A stretch of 64,000 nucleotides of DNA from Setoptus koraiensis (taxonomy: Eukaryota > Arthropoda): the NCBI GenBank assembly GCA_048013815.1, contig CM106586.1, positions 310,001 to 374,000 on the forward strand, given 5' to 3'. Under the pieces are notes generated by a model, which was not told the DNA's origin, searched no databases, and saw only the letters and a program-made list of their open reading frames with translations. Below are positions 1-9,914 of this stretch, piece after piece; position 1 is the stretch's first letter; each line of letters opens with the position of its first letter. The position numbers and the translations under genes were made by a program.

Positions 1-215
1 GAAGTGGTGAAGTGCTGAAAGTTATGTCATCCTGCTAATCGTCATCTAGAACGTCAGTCTGGTGGGTTTCAACTCTCTCGTAGCAACTTCAGGTAGAACA
101 GGAACCGGAAGTTTCCGCACTTCCGGACCACTTTTTCTAATGGTTTTGGGTCAAGATGAACCTGCACCGGAAGTTTCATCATGACCGGCGCTAGGACCTA
201 ATCGCTACAACAACC
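1..215. mobile_element. Family B TIR element, right end only
   Basis: The right-hand part of a family B element enters from the window edge. It shows the subterminal block with paired CCGGAAGT/ACTTCCGG motifs, then the terminal block ending cctaatcgctacaacaacc. That end is the inverse of the left end seen in full copies such as 57772. It is non-coding. The left half lies outside the window, so neither length nor target duplication can be read. Confidence 0.75.
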
Positions 216-521
216 TAAATGAAAAATTGAAAGTGACTGTTCGCCTCTATGTCGAAATGATGAGTGTGAATTTAAAACATGCGCTCGCTTTTTGGTCCCA
301 ATTTTTCGCATTTGGCTGAACTTTACTATGTGCGCATTCTCCCGTGTATTTGAGGCTAAGCATTGTGAGTTGTAAGTGTAAAGTAAAAGTCTGTTTACTT
401 ACTATGTTACACGACTTTATATAGCTTTGGTGCACCCTGGACATACAGGGTGTTACATTGTATGCCATGCGCATAACAGCGCACATCTCCCTCCTTCGTT
501 TGAAGATCGTCCCGATCTTGT

Positions 522-947
522 TCAGCCACTCAACTTTTCCCTGACTGAGGTCCTGTTGTTTAGGTTTTCTACGGTTTGCTGCATCTCCTTCAATTGGTCC
601 TTAACCACTGTCATAGGATTATATTCATTAAATTTTTGAATGTTTTGATCATTCAAAATTGGAATATGCTCTATGATTGGTATACATTGGCAGTTTAGGG
701 TTCTCTTGGCTAGGGCACAGGCTAGGGTTGTTAAATAGTTTACATCGCCTAATATGTAATGTTTGTTTTCTTTGCACAATGACTCAATCATTGCCTTCAA
801 CAGCTCTATTTCTTCCTGGGCCTCTTTCATCGTCCGGGCCGTCCCTTCAATAGATAGAATATCAGTGCTCTTCGCTTCTGATATTACCGAAAGTATTGTA
901 ACCATCAACAGAATGTTCGCTATTGCGTTTAATCTTCGGAAACGCAA
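522..947 (-). pseudogene. Env-like N-terminal fragment of an LTR element (tentative)
   Basis: A 141-residue open stretch has a hydrophobic N-terminal segment (around residues 10-24) that looks like a signal peptide. A charged helical stretch rich in E, K and L follows (about 40-60), then a cysteine pair and an N-glycosylation motif (NNRT). This arrangement resembles the exported glycoprotein region that follows pol in the env-bearing Gypsy elements of this window, but no definite homology could be shown by eye. The flanks (216-521 and 948-1155) hold no recognised gene. A short inverted repeat around 425-452 contains the word cagggtgtt. It is treated as a fossil of an LTR element; an orphan small secreted protein is the alternative. 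Confidence 0.3.
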
Positions 948-1155
948 GGGTTGGCGAACGGTCAGGCTATTTGGGGTGTTGGGGTGTTCTTTCGAATAGG
1001 TCTGATGGAGTTGTATACTAAGTTAATTGATTTGATACAATGCTCAGTGTTCTTGAATTACATAAGTGTTTTTATAGTCTAGTGAAAATGATAAGAATGT
1101 TCCCTGACCCAGATAGACTATTAATAGAAAAGTTGTTATAGCTGACTAAATATAA

Positions 1156-2590
1156 CAAGTAATACTGATCTTATCAGCATCAAGAGCGCTTAATTTTGTG
1201 AGTTGATAATTTGCAGATGTCAAAATTTGGTTGTTCTAGCGATTAGGTCCCAGCACCGATGATCTAATGGTTTTGGGTCATGATGAAACCTCCGGTGGAG
1301 GTTCATCTTGACCCAAAACCATTAGAAAAAGTGGTCCGGAAGTGCGGAAACTTCCGGATCCGGTTTGACCTAAAGTTGCTTCTAGAGAGTTGAAACCCAC
1401 CAGACTGACGTTCTAGATGACGATTAACAGGATGACTTAACTTTCAGCACTTCACCTCTTCCGGATCTCTAGTTATAGCGATATCTCAAGAGTTGAGAGA
1501 CCGGAAGTTGACGAATTCATGCTTCGCTACAATCAGGGATGAGCCTGCAATTGTTCTTAGAATTCGGCCTGCGGCCTCGTATTCTGGAGGCCGTCACATC
1601 TCCGTCGTGGCACTCGCGACGACAGCGTGCGCCGGGGCCCCGTCGGGTAGGGGTGTTGAGCGCGTCGGGTATCGGGCTGCCCTCTACCCTCCGCTCACAT
1701 GACTGCAATCCACCCACAAATGAAGGGGCGAATAAAAAATAAGGATGAGACAAGTAGGAACAACTGAATTACATGCTAATACATGGTGTTGCGCAGTCTG
1801 TGCACAGTATGGGCCCGCTTGCCGCAACCGCACAGGCCCGGCCGCACCTCTAATTTCAGTTGAACCTTGATATCTAGCAAACCGGAAGTGATACCGGATT
1901 GATTTAGATTCCATCCTGCTCCGCTGAAGGTCATCTACCTGATTCTCAATGTTCAGAGCTCTAGCTTTAACTTCATGTAAAACCGGAACCAGAAGTTTCC
2001 GCACTTCCGGACCACCTAATCCATGATGTGGGGCCCCTGCGGGGCCCGTGTGTCAAGTTTCGTGGTGATCGGCGCTGGGACCTAATCGCAAGAACACCCA
2101 AACAATGATACAGAGAAGCCTGAGATGCTAACTAGGTGGATCTAGCACAGCAGGTGGCTAGCTGTTGACAATTAGGATCTAGCGCACGGGAAGTTAGTAG
2201 TCATGAACCTAGGAAATCACAGTACAGTAGAAGCTACTCAAGTTGACAAGTGTCTCGCAGCACAATTTATGCTATGATTGATCGAACTAGGTGTAAGTGA
2301 CGAACTCGAAGCTGAGATGCCCATTAGAATAATTTAGCAGAGCAGAAGGCTACTGATTAATTAGGATCAAGTGCACGAGGATCGAATGACAGCTAGCTTA
2401 CATCATTGGGTCGTAATCAGCACAGTTAGAGGAACATAACTGTGCTGTACTGTGTCATAGATGAGGATGCACAATTTCTCAGCTATGACATGCACAATTA
2501 ATACTGTCAAAGGCACGCAAAAATTTACAGAGTGTCATAGCTGAGAATGCTCATGTTCTCAGCTTGTTGTGCGCATGCACATTTTTAACC
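1156..2590 (-). mobile_element. Family A Helentron-like element (A1), split by family B insertion
   Basis: The left edge carries the family A 3' end: caagtaatactgatc followed by a diverged hairpin partner, then the subterminal inverted repeat agcgcttaatttt. After the B2 insertion (1229-2099) the sequence resumes with the internal family A motif, seen here as the complement of ctagcttcc.gtgcacta. The terminal hairpin block of the 5' end is not found before 2590, so the copy is truncated on the right. It is more diverged than A2 or A9 and is probably one of the older copies. Confidence 0.55.
1229..2099. mobile_element. Family B TIR element (B2), full length
   Basis: The copy starts ggttgttctagcgattaggt and ends with the inverse block cctaatcgcaagaacaccc, giving about 870 bp with both terminal inverted repeats. 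Inside are subterminal CCGGAAGT palindromes and a GC-rich core with ggcctgcggcctcgta. Its 8-bp flanks do not match: caaaattt on the left, aaacaatg on the right. The right flank equals the left flank of copy B4 at 30823, which suggests exchange between copies or spread of a preformed A+B composite. Confidence 0.8.
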
Positions 2591-2825
2591 TTATGAAACA
2601 CCCAATATGTACAGGGTGTTCCTTTTTATATATATATTGTAGTGACGTAGAAATAAAGTACAGTACAGTTTGAGAAATACACAAAACAAGTCATAGTTTA
2701 TAACTTGGTGCGGCAACCAAAAAATACCCAAAAGTATTATAGGTTGCATCAAAGTAACAAATCTAAATATACACAACGTGAAAGGGAGAGTATAACTCTC
2801 ATGGACAAGAAAGAACAACCAGATA
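2591..2825. other. Unassigned AT-rich stretch
   Basis: No coding potential is supported. There is a short palindrome (acaccc / gggtgt around 2600-2622), a TATATA run, and AATAAA-like words. It may be the 3' end of an unidentified element between A1 and A2. Confidence 0.3.
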
Positions 2826-2934
2826 CAAGTAATACTGATCAAATCAGTATTTCGAGCGCTTAATTTTTCGTGTGGACAAGTATTGTTGAAGGATTCAAAG
2901 GAGTTTATGACAGCCTGTTAACTACCGAACTTCA

Positions 2935-4385
2935 AAATGTGACCATCGAACATTGACCATCGAACACTGACCACAGAACATCGAACGTACAGATGGAACT
3001 GTCATCAGAAATTCGAATTTTCAATTTCGAATTTCGAAGTTCGAAATGTGACCATCGAACTTCGAACTGTGACCATCGAACATTGAACATCGGACACTGA
3101 CCACAGAACATCGAACGGACAGATGGAACTGTCATCAGAAATTCGAATTTTTCAATTTCGAATTTCGAAGTTCGAAATGTGACCATCGAACTTCGAATTG
3201 TAACCACCGAACTTCGGATTGTGACCATCGAACTTTGTACAAGCACCTGGAACTCGTATCGGAAATTCGAATTTTTCAATTTCGAATTTCGAAGTTCGAA
3301 ATGTTACCACCGAACTTCGAACTGTGACCATCGAACATTGAACATCGGACACTGACCACAGAACATCGAACGGACAGATGGAACTGTCATCAGAAATTCG
3401 AATTTTTCAATTTCGAATTTCGAAGTTCGAAATGTGACCATCGAACTTCGAATTGTAACCACCGAACTTCGGATTGTGACCATCGAACTTTGTACAAGCA
3501 CCTGGAACTCGTATCGGAAATTCGAATTTTTCAATTTCGAATTTCGAAGTTCGAAATGTTACCACCGAACTTCGAACTGTGACCATCGAACATTGAACAT
3601 CGGACACTGACCACAGAACATCGAACGGACAGATGGAACTGTCATCAGAAATTCGAATTTTTCAATTTCGAATTTCGAAGTTCGAAATGTGACCATCGAA
3701 CTTCGAATTGTAACCACCGAACTTCGGATTGTGACCATCGAACTTTGTACAAGCACCTGGAACTCGTATCGGAAATTCGAATTTTTCAATTTCGAATTTC
3801 GAAGTTCGAAATGTTACCACCGAACTTCGAACTGTGACCATCGAACATTGAACATCGGACACTGACCACAGAACATCGAACGGACAGATGGAACTGTCAT
3901 CAGAAATTCGAATTTTTCAATTTCGAATTTCGAAGTTCGAAATGTGACCATCGAACTTCGAATTGTAACCACCGAACTTCGGATTGTGACCATCGAACTT
4001 TGTACAAGCACCTGGAACTCGTATCGGAAATTCGAATTTTTCAATTTCGAATTTCGAAGTTCGAAATGTGACCATCGAACTTCGAATTGTAACCACCGAA
4101 CTTCGGATTGTGACCATCGAACTTTGTACAAGCACCTGGAACTCGTATCGGAAATTCGAATTTTTCAATTTCGAATTTCGAAGTTCGAAATGTTACCACT
4201 GAACTTCGAACTGTGACCATCGAACATTGAATATCGGACACTGACCACAGAACATCGAACGGACAGATGGAACTGTCATCAGAAATTCGAATTTTTCAAT
4301 TTCGAATTTCGAAGTTCGAAATGTGACCATCGAACTTCGAATTGTCACCAGCGAACTTGGAAATGTGACCATCGAACTCTGTCAA
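2935..4385. repeat. 255-bp higher-order satellite inside A2
   Basis: The marker gtcatcagaaattcg recurs at about 3131, 3386, 3641 and 3896, exactly 255 bp apart, with partial units at both ends. Each 255-bp unit is a dimer of two roughly 120-135-bp subunits. Each subunit has a palindromic core built on ttcgaa (aatttcgaatttcgaagttcg) and arms of the type gtgaccatcgaac. Adjacent 255-bp units are nearly identical, so the array expanded or homogenised recently. Because 255 is a multiple of 3, it produces repeated spurious open frames. Confidence 0.9.
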
Positions 4386-5085
4386 ATCTCCATGGAGATA
4401 ACATTGTTAACGTTTAGATACTTTAACACAGGGAACAGAAAAAATTTTGTTAAAATTAACAAAGTCAAATTCCCATAGAGTTAACATTGTTAACGTTTAG
4501 ATACTTTAACACAGGGAACAGAAAAAATTTTGTCAAAATTAACAAAGTCAAATTCCCATAGGGTTAACATTGTTAACGTTTAGATACTTTAACACAGAGA
4601 ACAGAAAAAATTTTGTCAAAATTAACAAAGTCAAATTCCCATAGAGTTAACATTGTTAACGTTTAGATACTTTAACACAGGGAACAGAAAAAATTTTGTT
4701 AAAATTAACAAAGTCAAATTCCCATAGGGTTAACATTGTTAACGTTTAGATACTTTAACACAGGGAACAGAAAAAATTTTGTCAAAATTAACAAAGTCAA
4801 ATTCCCATAGAGTTAACATTGTTAACGTTTAGATACTTTAACACAGAGAAAAAATCACAATTCATTAAAATCGTCAAAGTCAGATTCCCATAGAGTTAAC
4901 ATTGTTAACGTTTAGATACTTTAACACAGAGAACAAAAAAAATTTTGTCAAAATTAACAAAGTCAGATTCCCATAGGGTTAACATTGTTAACGTTTAGAT
5001 ACTTTAACACAGAGAACAAAAAAAAATTTTTTCAAAATCGTCAAAGTCAAATTCCCATAGGGTTAACATTGTTAACGTTTAGATA
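4386..5085. repeat. 83-bp tandem repeat, about 8 units, inside A2
   Basis: The word aacattgttaacgtttagat recurs every 83 bp (about 4400, 4483, 4566, 4649, 4732, 4815 and on). Each unit contains the palindrome gttaacattgttaac and an A-rich aaaaaattttg tract. Units differ by a few substitutions and small indels. The array is unrelated in sequence to the neighbouring 255-bp array. Confidence 0.85.
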
Positions 5086-5760
5086 CCTTGAATGGTTGAG
5101 CAGTTTCTGCTGTGCTATAATCTCTTAGCTATAACGCATCTAGCTTCCCGTGCACTATATCAGAATTGTAGACAGCTTGCCTTCTGCTGTGCTGAATTCA
5201 CCTATTTTACATCTCAGTATTGAGCGTGCTACACTCGTCTAGTTACAGCCACATCAGCATTGACAGTGCTGAGAAGCAGTAGTTATTCTGGATAGTATCT
5301 ACTGTTCTACAATCTCCTAGTTCCAACCCCTCTAGCTTCCAGTGCACTAAATCCGAATCGTATACAGCTAGCCTTCTGCTGTGCTAAATTCATCTAGTTA
5401 GCATCTCATCATTGAGCGTGCTACTCTCGTCTAGTTTTATCTACAATAGCATTAACAGTGCTGAGAAGCACTAGTTATTCTGAGTAGCCTCTACTGTACT
5501 ACAATCTTCTAGTTCTAACGCCTCTAGCTTCCAGTGCACTAAATTTGAGTTGTATACAGCTAGCCTTCTGCTGTGCTAAATTCATCTAGTTAGCATCTCA
5601 GCTTTGAGCGTGCTAATCGCGTCTAGTAAGTGAACGCGCATAGCATTCTATGTGCTAAATTTAACTAATCAATATTGTAAGCTTTGAGTGTTCTAAATTT
5701 ATCTAGTTTATTTCTCACACTACAGCTTTCACTGTGCTATTTCTTCCTAGTTGGAAAAAG
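5086..5760. repeat. About 200-bp degenerate tandem repeat, 5' part of A2
   Basis: Three diverged units share ctagcttcc(a/c)gtgcactaa, agctagccttctgctgtgct and catctagttagcatctca. The same sequence recurs in family A copies at 31703-32044 and 34246-34539 and, inverted, at 2100-2590. It therefore looks like ancestral family A interior rather than a separate satellite. Confidence 0.65.
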
Positions 5761-5843
5761 CACTGATTTGTTCTACCCACGTGAATAAACGTATCTGCCA
5801 GAACCACCCCAATAGCTACTTAATTAAAATTAAGCGCTAAAAA

Positions 5844-6309
5844 AACAACCAATTACATCACGAATTGTACCGCCAAAAACATCAACACTTGCGCTGCCAC
5901 AACAACCAAGTGCATCAGCTTCTTCTACAGTAAATCAGCCGCAAATAGAACAACTGATAAATATTGAGACGGGACGCGGCCCGACTTACTTCTCTCTATC
6001 AAAACTCAATGACTTTCTTCAAACAAATCACACAATTAACACTATCAAGATGATTGCACACAAAAGACTTAACTAGCAAACACAACGCACGCTTTATTTA
6101 TTGCTTTGCACAAGAAACAAGATGTCCTTTTCATTGTGTTGCTCCTCTTTATATAATCATTTGTGAATGTTTTATCGGCTCCATCTTATGATGACGATTA
6201 TCGTGACGTAACGGCTATCGTCATTATAAGATGGTCGTCATCAGTTTCCCACGCCAAGATGGTGGCTACCGCTATGTGGCTACCACCGTTACACATGCCC
6301 CGTCCTCCT
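5844..6309 (-). repeat. 3' LTR-like remnant of an env-bearing LTR element
   Basis: On the minus strand this stretch follows the env fragment at 6310-6878. It shows a TATA box (ttatataaagagg, near 6160), then aataaataaag about 60 bp downstream (near 6095), as expected for the U3-R part of an LTR. The matching 5' LTR would lie beyond the scaffold gap. The edge at 5843 abuts element A2. Boundaries are approximate. Confidence 0.45.
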
Positions 6310-6878
6310 CTAAGAGTCGTCCTCGACTTCTTGTTCGCATTTACTATCACTTGGTGCGGTGCTGGTGGTGAGCGCGTGTCTAGATTTATATTTTCGTACG
6401 CCAACCCAAGCCAGATAGGTTGCTATGCCCAGAGTAATCGCAGCAAACAGGACTTGCTGTGTTATGATCAGTGTTTTTCGTGTTTCGATCACCATGTTCT
6501 CCTGTGCCTCCCACGCATGAGTGAGTTCATCCAAATTCATTGGAGGGCTGAATTTGAACTTAACCAGTTCTACGAGTTCCCTTAACGGGGCGAGGTCTTC
6601 CTTAAGGTGAATTTGGCCGAATTCGTAGGTATGCCCCTCTATTATCACCGGCACGTTAATACCTAACTTGAATGGCTTCGTTGGACACGCGTAAGTTTGA
6701 TTGTAGATGGATATTTTGTATGGGAAACATTAAACCACAATGCCATCGATATCTGGATAAACTTGTATTACGTCGCTAGGTGTTAGTTTCTCCCTGGCAA
6801 TTTTCTTAGTGATCCGCCATTGATTTTCTTGTATTAAATTATCTATGCAGCTAGTGTGTGGGGATAGGTAGGCCATAT
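6310..6878 (-). pseudogene. Env-like fragment, C-terminal part with membrane anchor
   Basis: The minus strand encodes an extracellular-type segment with cysteines and an NQT glycosylation motif. A predicted membrane span (LFAAITLGIATYLAWVGV) follows, then a short basic-to-acidic tail, the layout of the C-terminal subunit of a retroviral-type envelope. The fragment begins at the scaffold gap and leads into the LTR-like stretch on its 3' side. It is a fossil of an env-bearing Ty3/Gypsy element, broken, with at least one interruption. Confidence 0.55.
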
Positions 6879-7378
6879 NNNNNNNNNNNNNNNNNNNNNN
6901 NNNNNNNNNNNNNNNNNNNNNNNNNNNNNNNNNNNNNNNNNNNNNNNNNNNNNNNNNNNNNNNNNNNNNNNNNNNNNNNNNNNNNNNNNNNNNNNNNNNN
7001 NNNNNNNNNNNNNNNNNNNNNNNNNNNNNNNNNNNNNNNNNNNNNNNNNNNNNNNNNNNNNNNNNNNNNNNNNNNNNNNNNNNNNNNNNNNNNNNNNNNN
7101 NNNNNNNNNNNNNNNNNNNNNNNNNNNNNNNNNNNNNNNNNNNNNNNNNNNNNNNNNNNNNNNNNNNNNNNNNNNNNNNNNNNNNNNNNNNNNNNNNNNN
7201 NNNNNNNNNNNNNNNNNNNNNNNNNNNNNNNNNNNNNNNNNNNNNNNNNNNNNNNNNNNNNNNNNNNNNNNNNNNNNNNNNNNNNNNNNNNNNNNNNNNN
7301 NNNNNNNNNNNNNNNNNNNNNNNNNNNNNNNNNNNNNNNNNNNNNNNNNNNNNNNNNNNNNNNNNNNNNNNNNNNNNN
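6879..7378. other. Assembly gap, 500 N
   Basis: Exactly 500 undetermined bases. The same length recurs at 37432, so this is a fixed-size scaffold gap and the true distance is unknown. Confidence 0.99.
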
Positions 7379-8729
7379 TAATTTTAATTAAGCAGCTATT
7401 GGGATGGTTCTGGGCTCTACGTTTATTCACGTGACTATGTAATCCTATGGAGGTTTGACTTAGTCAAATTTGTGAGAATCCTGCTAGACATAACACATGT
7501 ATTCCTATGTAGATTCGACTTGGTCTATTATCGCTTCACTCGAAAATATTTTGTATGCAATCCTATGGAGATTTGACTAGGTCACATTTGTGCGGAGTTC
7601 GGTGGTGACAAATCGAACTTCAAAATTGAAAATTCGAATTCCTAATGATAGTTTCATCTGCTCGTTCGATGTTCGATGGTCAGAGTTCGGTGGTCACAAT
7701 TCGATGGTCGCAATCCGAACTTCGAAATTGAAAATTCAGATTTCTGATAAGAGTTACAGCCGCTCGTTCGATGTTCGATGGTCAGAGTTCGATGTTCGAT
7801 GGTCACAATCCGAACTTCGAACTTCGAAATTCGAAATTCGAAAATTGAAAATTCGAATTCCTAATGATAGTTTCATCTGCTCGTTCGATGTTCGATGGTC
7901 AGTGTTCGATGGTCACAATTCGATGGTCACAATTCGAACTTCGAACTTCGAAATTCGAAATTCGAAAATTGAAAATTCGAATTCCTAATGATAGTTTCAT
8001 CTGCTCGTTCGATGTTCGATGGTCAGGGTTCGATGTTCGATGGTCACAATCCGAACTTCGAAATTCGAAATTCGAAAATTGAAAATTCGAATTCCTAATG
8101 ATAGTTTCATCTGCTCGTTCGATGTTCGATGGTCAGAGTTTGATGTTCGATAGTCACAATTCGATGGTCACAATTCGAACTTCAAAATTCGAAATTCGAA
8201 ATTCGAAAATTGAAAATTTGACTTCCCAATGATAGTTTCGTCTGCTCGTTCGATGTTCGATGGTCACAGTTCTCAGTTCGATGGTCACAATTCGATGGTC
8301 ACAATTCGAACTTCGAAATTCGATTATTGAAAATTCGAATTTCTTATGATAGTTTAATCTGCTCTGTCGAGGTTCGATGGTCAAATTCCGAACGTCGAAC
8401 TTGGAAATTCGAAATTGAAAATTCGAATTTCCGATACGAGTTCCAGGTGCTTGTACAGAGTTCGATGGTCACGATACGGAGTTCGCTGGTCACAATTCGA
8501 AGATCGATGGTCACAATTCGAACTTCGAAATTGAAAATTCGAATTTCTGATGACAGTTCCATCTGCTCGTTTGATGTTCGGTGGTCAGTGTTCGATGGTC
8601 TATGTTCGATGGTCACATTTTGAAGTTCGGTGGTTAACAGGTTGTAATAAACTCCTTTGAATCCTTCAACAATACTTGTCCACACGAAAAATTAAGCGCT
8701 CGAAATACTGATTTGATCAGTATTACTTG
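7379..8729 (+). mobile_element. Family A Helentron-like element (A3)
   Basis: The 5' terminal block (taattttaattaagcagc, then cgtttattcacgtga) emerges from the gap at 7379. The 3' end at 8729 is intact: aaaattaagcgct, then hairpin aatactgat-ttg-atcagtatt and acttg. The interior (about 7590-8640) is a tandem satellite of about 100-150-bp units with the same ttcgaa palindromes as A2, but arranged differently. The 3' end is inserted directly into a Tc1-type transposase gene. Confidence 0.75.
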
Positions 8730-8731
8730 TT

Positions 8732-9313
8732 TCTGATGAGTTTCCTCTGACGAATTCGAGCCAGTATCAATTACGGTGCCGAAGACCGAAGGGGAAACGA
8801 TTCGATAAGAAATACATCAAACCTTACACCCCAAAATCCATGTCTCTTTCGATGCATGGTTTCATCACCTATGACGGTGTTGGCCTTCTCCAACCTACTG
8901 GTCCGAGAATGGATAGTTGGACCTACTGCAATGAGATTCTCCATCCGGCATTTGATTGGTTAGATGCGAACCGGCCAGACCAGTTCTGGATTTGGCAACA
9001 AGATAATGCTTCCACTCATCGATCTCTATTCACCACATCATTTCTCGAAGATCATTTGCATTATGAACAAATTTTTGAATGGCCGGCCAAGTCGCCTGAT
9101 CTTAATATAATAGAGAATGTGTGGGCCACAATGTGGAGGCGGAAGTGCCAGATTTTGAGGGAAAACCCGGTCAAATCTGAGAAGGAATTGCTTGATCTGG
9201 CGGAGGATGTATGGTCTGGGATTTCTGTAGATTATATTCAGGGCCTGTATAAATCAATGCCACGCCGGCTTAAGGAAGTCATCGATGCGGATGGTTATTT
9301 AACAAAATATTAG
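8732..9313 (+). CDS. Tc1/mariner-type transposase, C-terminal part (5'-truncated)
   Basis: The frame is open from the A3 junction at 8732 to a stop at 9313. It encodes the DDE/D catalytic domain of a Tc1/mariner transposase, which cuts and joins element ends in the nucleus. The first catalytic Asp lies in SDE (codon at 8735), the second in QQDNAST, and the Glu in NIIENVW after the family signature WPAKSPDLN. The spacing between the second Asp and the Glu is 36 residues, so this is a DD36E variant rather than classic DD34E. The N-terminal HTH DNA-binding half is missing because A3 inserted upstream, and the rest would lie across the gap. All three catalytic residues remain, but the gene is incomplete and probably inactive. 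Confidence 0.85.
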   Translation, partial: SDEFPLTNSSQYQLRCRRPKGKRFDKKYIKPYTPKSMSLSMHGFITYDGVGLLQPTGPRMDSWTYCNEILHPAFDWLDANRPDQFWIWQQDNASTHRSLFTTSFLEDHLHYEQIFEWPAKSPDLNIIENVWATMWRRKCQILRENPVKSEKELLDLAEDVWSGISVDYIQGLYKSMPRRLKEVIDADGYLTKY

Positions 9314-9749
9314 TGAGAATTAAATAAAAGTCAACTCAACTGGTCTTCTTTATTCAATTTTGGGTGCTGTGTTTCTTCTTGTTCTTTAATTGCGGTAACT
9401 TTTTGTCACTAAAACTTACTTCCTGTCGGATTATTCGCAATTCTTTTCGAAAGAGTATGTACCGTATATTTCATTTACAGTGGAATCGATCCGGTATCAG
9501 ATAGCGGACCCGACAATGTGCAAGTTAGTTCAAAAAGTTCACTCTGGTGCCTCTGGGAGCCCATACCCGCGTAAATGCGCGCGGTACCCATACTCGCCCA
9601 TGCGCGCGGGTATGGGAGATTATGGGAGCTCCCATGCACACCGCGCACACAGCACTCGACGCACACAGAGTGCAATTTTGAGTGATTAAATTTGGCGCGC
9701 AGTTCTGCGCATGGGGGGCAGGCACGAGTTTTTCCCACTGTCCAAATAC
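9314..9749. other. Non-coding, contains GC-rich inverted repeats
   Basis: The transposase 3' flank leads into a stretch (about 9555-9640) with imperfect inverted repeats of gggagcccatacccgcg / gcgcgggtatgggagat, able to form a hairpin. No gene is supported. Tc1 terminal repeats could not be identified with confidence. Confidence 0.35.
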
Positions 9750-9914
9750 TTAATCACACGGGTGTATCATTCGTTGTATGTCCGAATGCCGATGGTTGTA
9801 GCATTTGGCTTTCTGAGCGGCCAGTTTCCTTTCAATTTTTAGGCGCAGGCTATCATCTGAGGCCATATCCTTAGCGGAGGCCCACTCAATATCGTCGTCT
9901 TGATGAGAATTCAT
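9750..9914 (-). CDS. Small hypothetical ORF, 54 aa
   Basis: A short minus-strand frame with an acidic N-terminus (QDDDIEWASAKDMASDD) and a basic middle (RKLAAQKAK). No family is recognised. It could be the start of a gag-like protein or the first exon of something larger, but it may equally be a chance frame. Confidence 0.2.
   Translation of the reverse strand: MNSHQDDDIEWASAKDMASDDSLRLKIERKLAAQKAKCYNHRHSDIQRMIHPCD

Larger units (their letters stand above)
2826..5843 (-). mobile_element. Family A Helentron-like element (A2), 3.0 kb, satellite-filled
   Basis: Read on the minus strand, the element begins tttttagcgcttaatttt with an adjacent hairpin (gcttaatt-aa-aattaagc). It ends with the inverted copy aaaattaagcgct, then hairpin aatactgat-ttg-atcagtatt and acttg. 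One inverted repeat is terminal and the other subterminal, before a 3' hairpin; this is the asymmetric layout described for Helitron2/Helentron elements. No Rep/helicase gene is present, so it is non-autonomous (HINE/DINE-1-like). Three different tandem arrays fill the interior, which makes it the largest copy here. No target duplication is visible. Confidence 0.65.

Noticed and set aside
1493-1753. Recurring frames with RPAASYSGGRHISVV in family B cores (also 26194, 31104, 32308, 58102, 59481)
   Set aside because: They are readings of the conserved GC-rich core in several frames and both strands; nothing favours one frame as protein.
2932-4241. Repeated 66-115-aa open frames with KFEIEKFEF-type sequence, and similar frames at 7590-8623, 36238-36923, 51578-51868 and 59749-61196
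   Set aside because: They are translations of the ttcgaa satellite. They recur because the unit length is a multiple of three; no coding evidence.
2935-5085. Tandem arrays considered as CRISPR
   Set aside because: Repeats are directly contiguous with no unique spacers, the period is far too long, and the setting is eukaryotic.
6843-7430. Open frames across the N runs (also 37289-38048)
   Set aside because: They consist of undetermined bases and carry no information.
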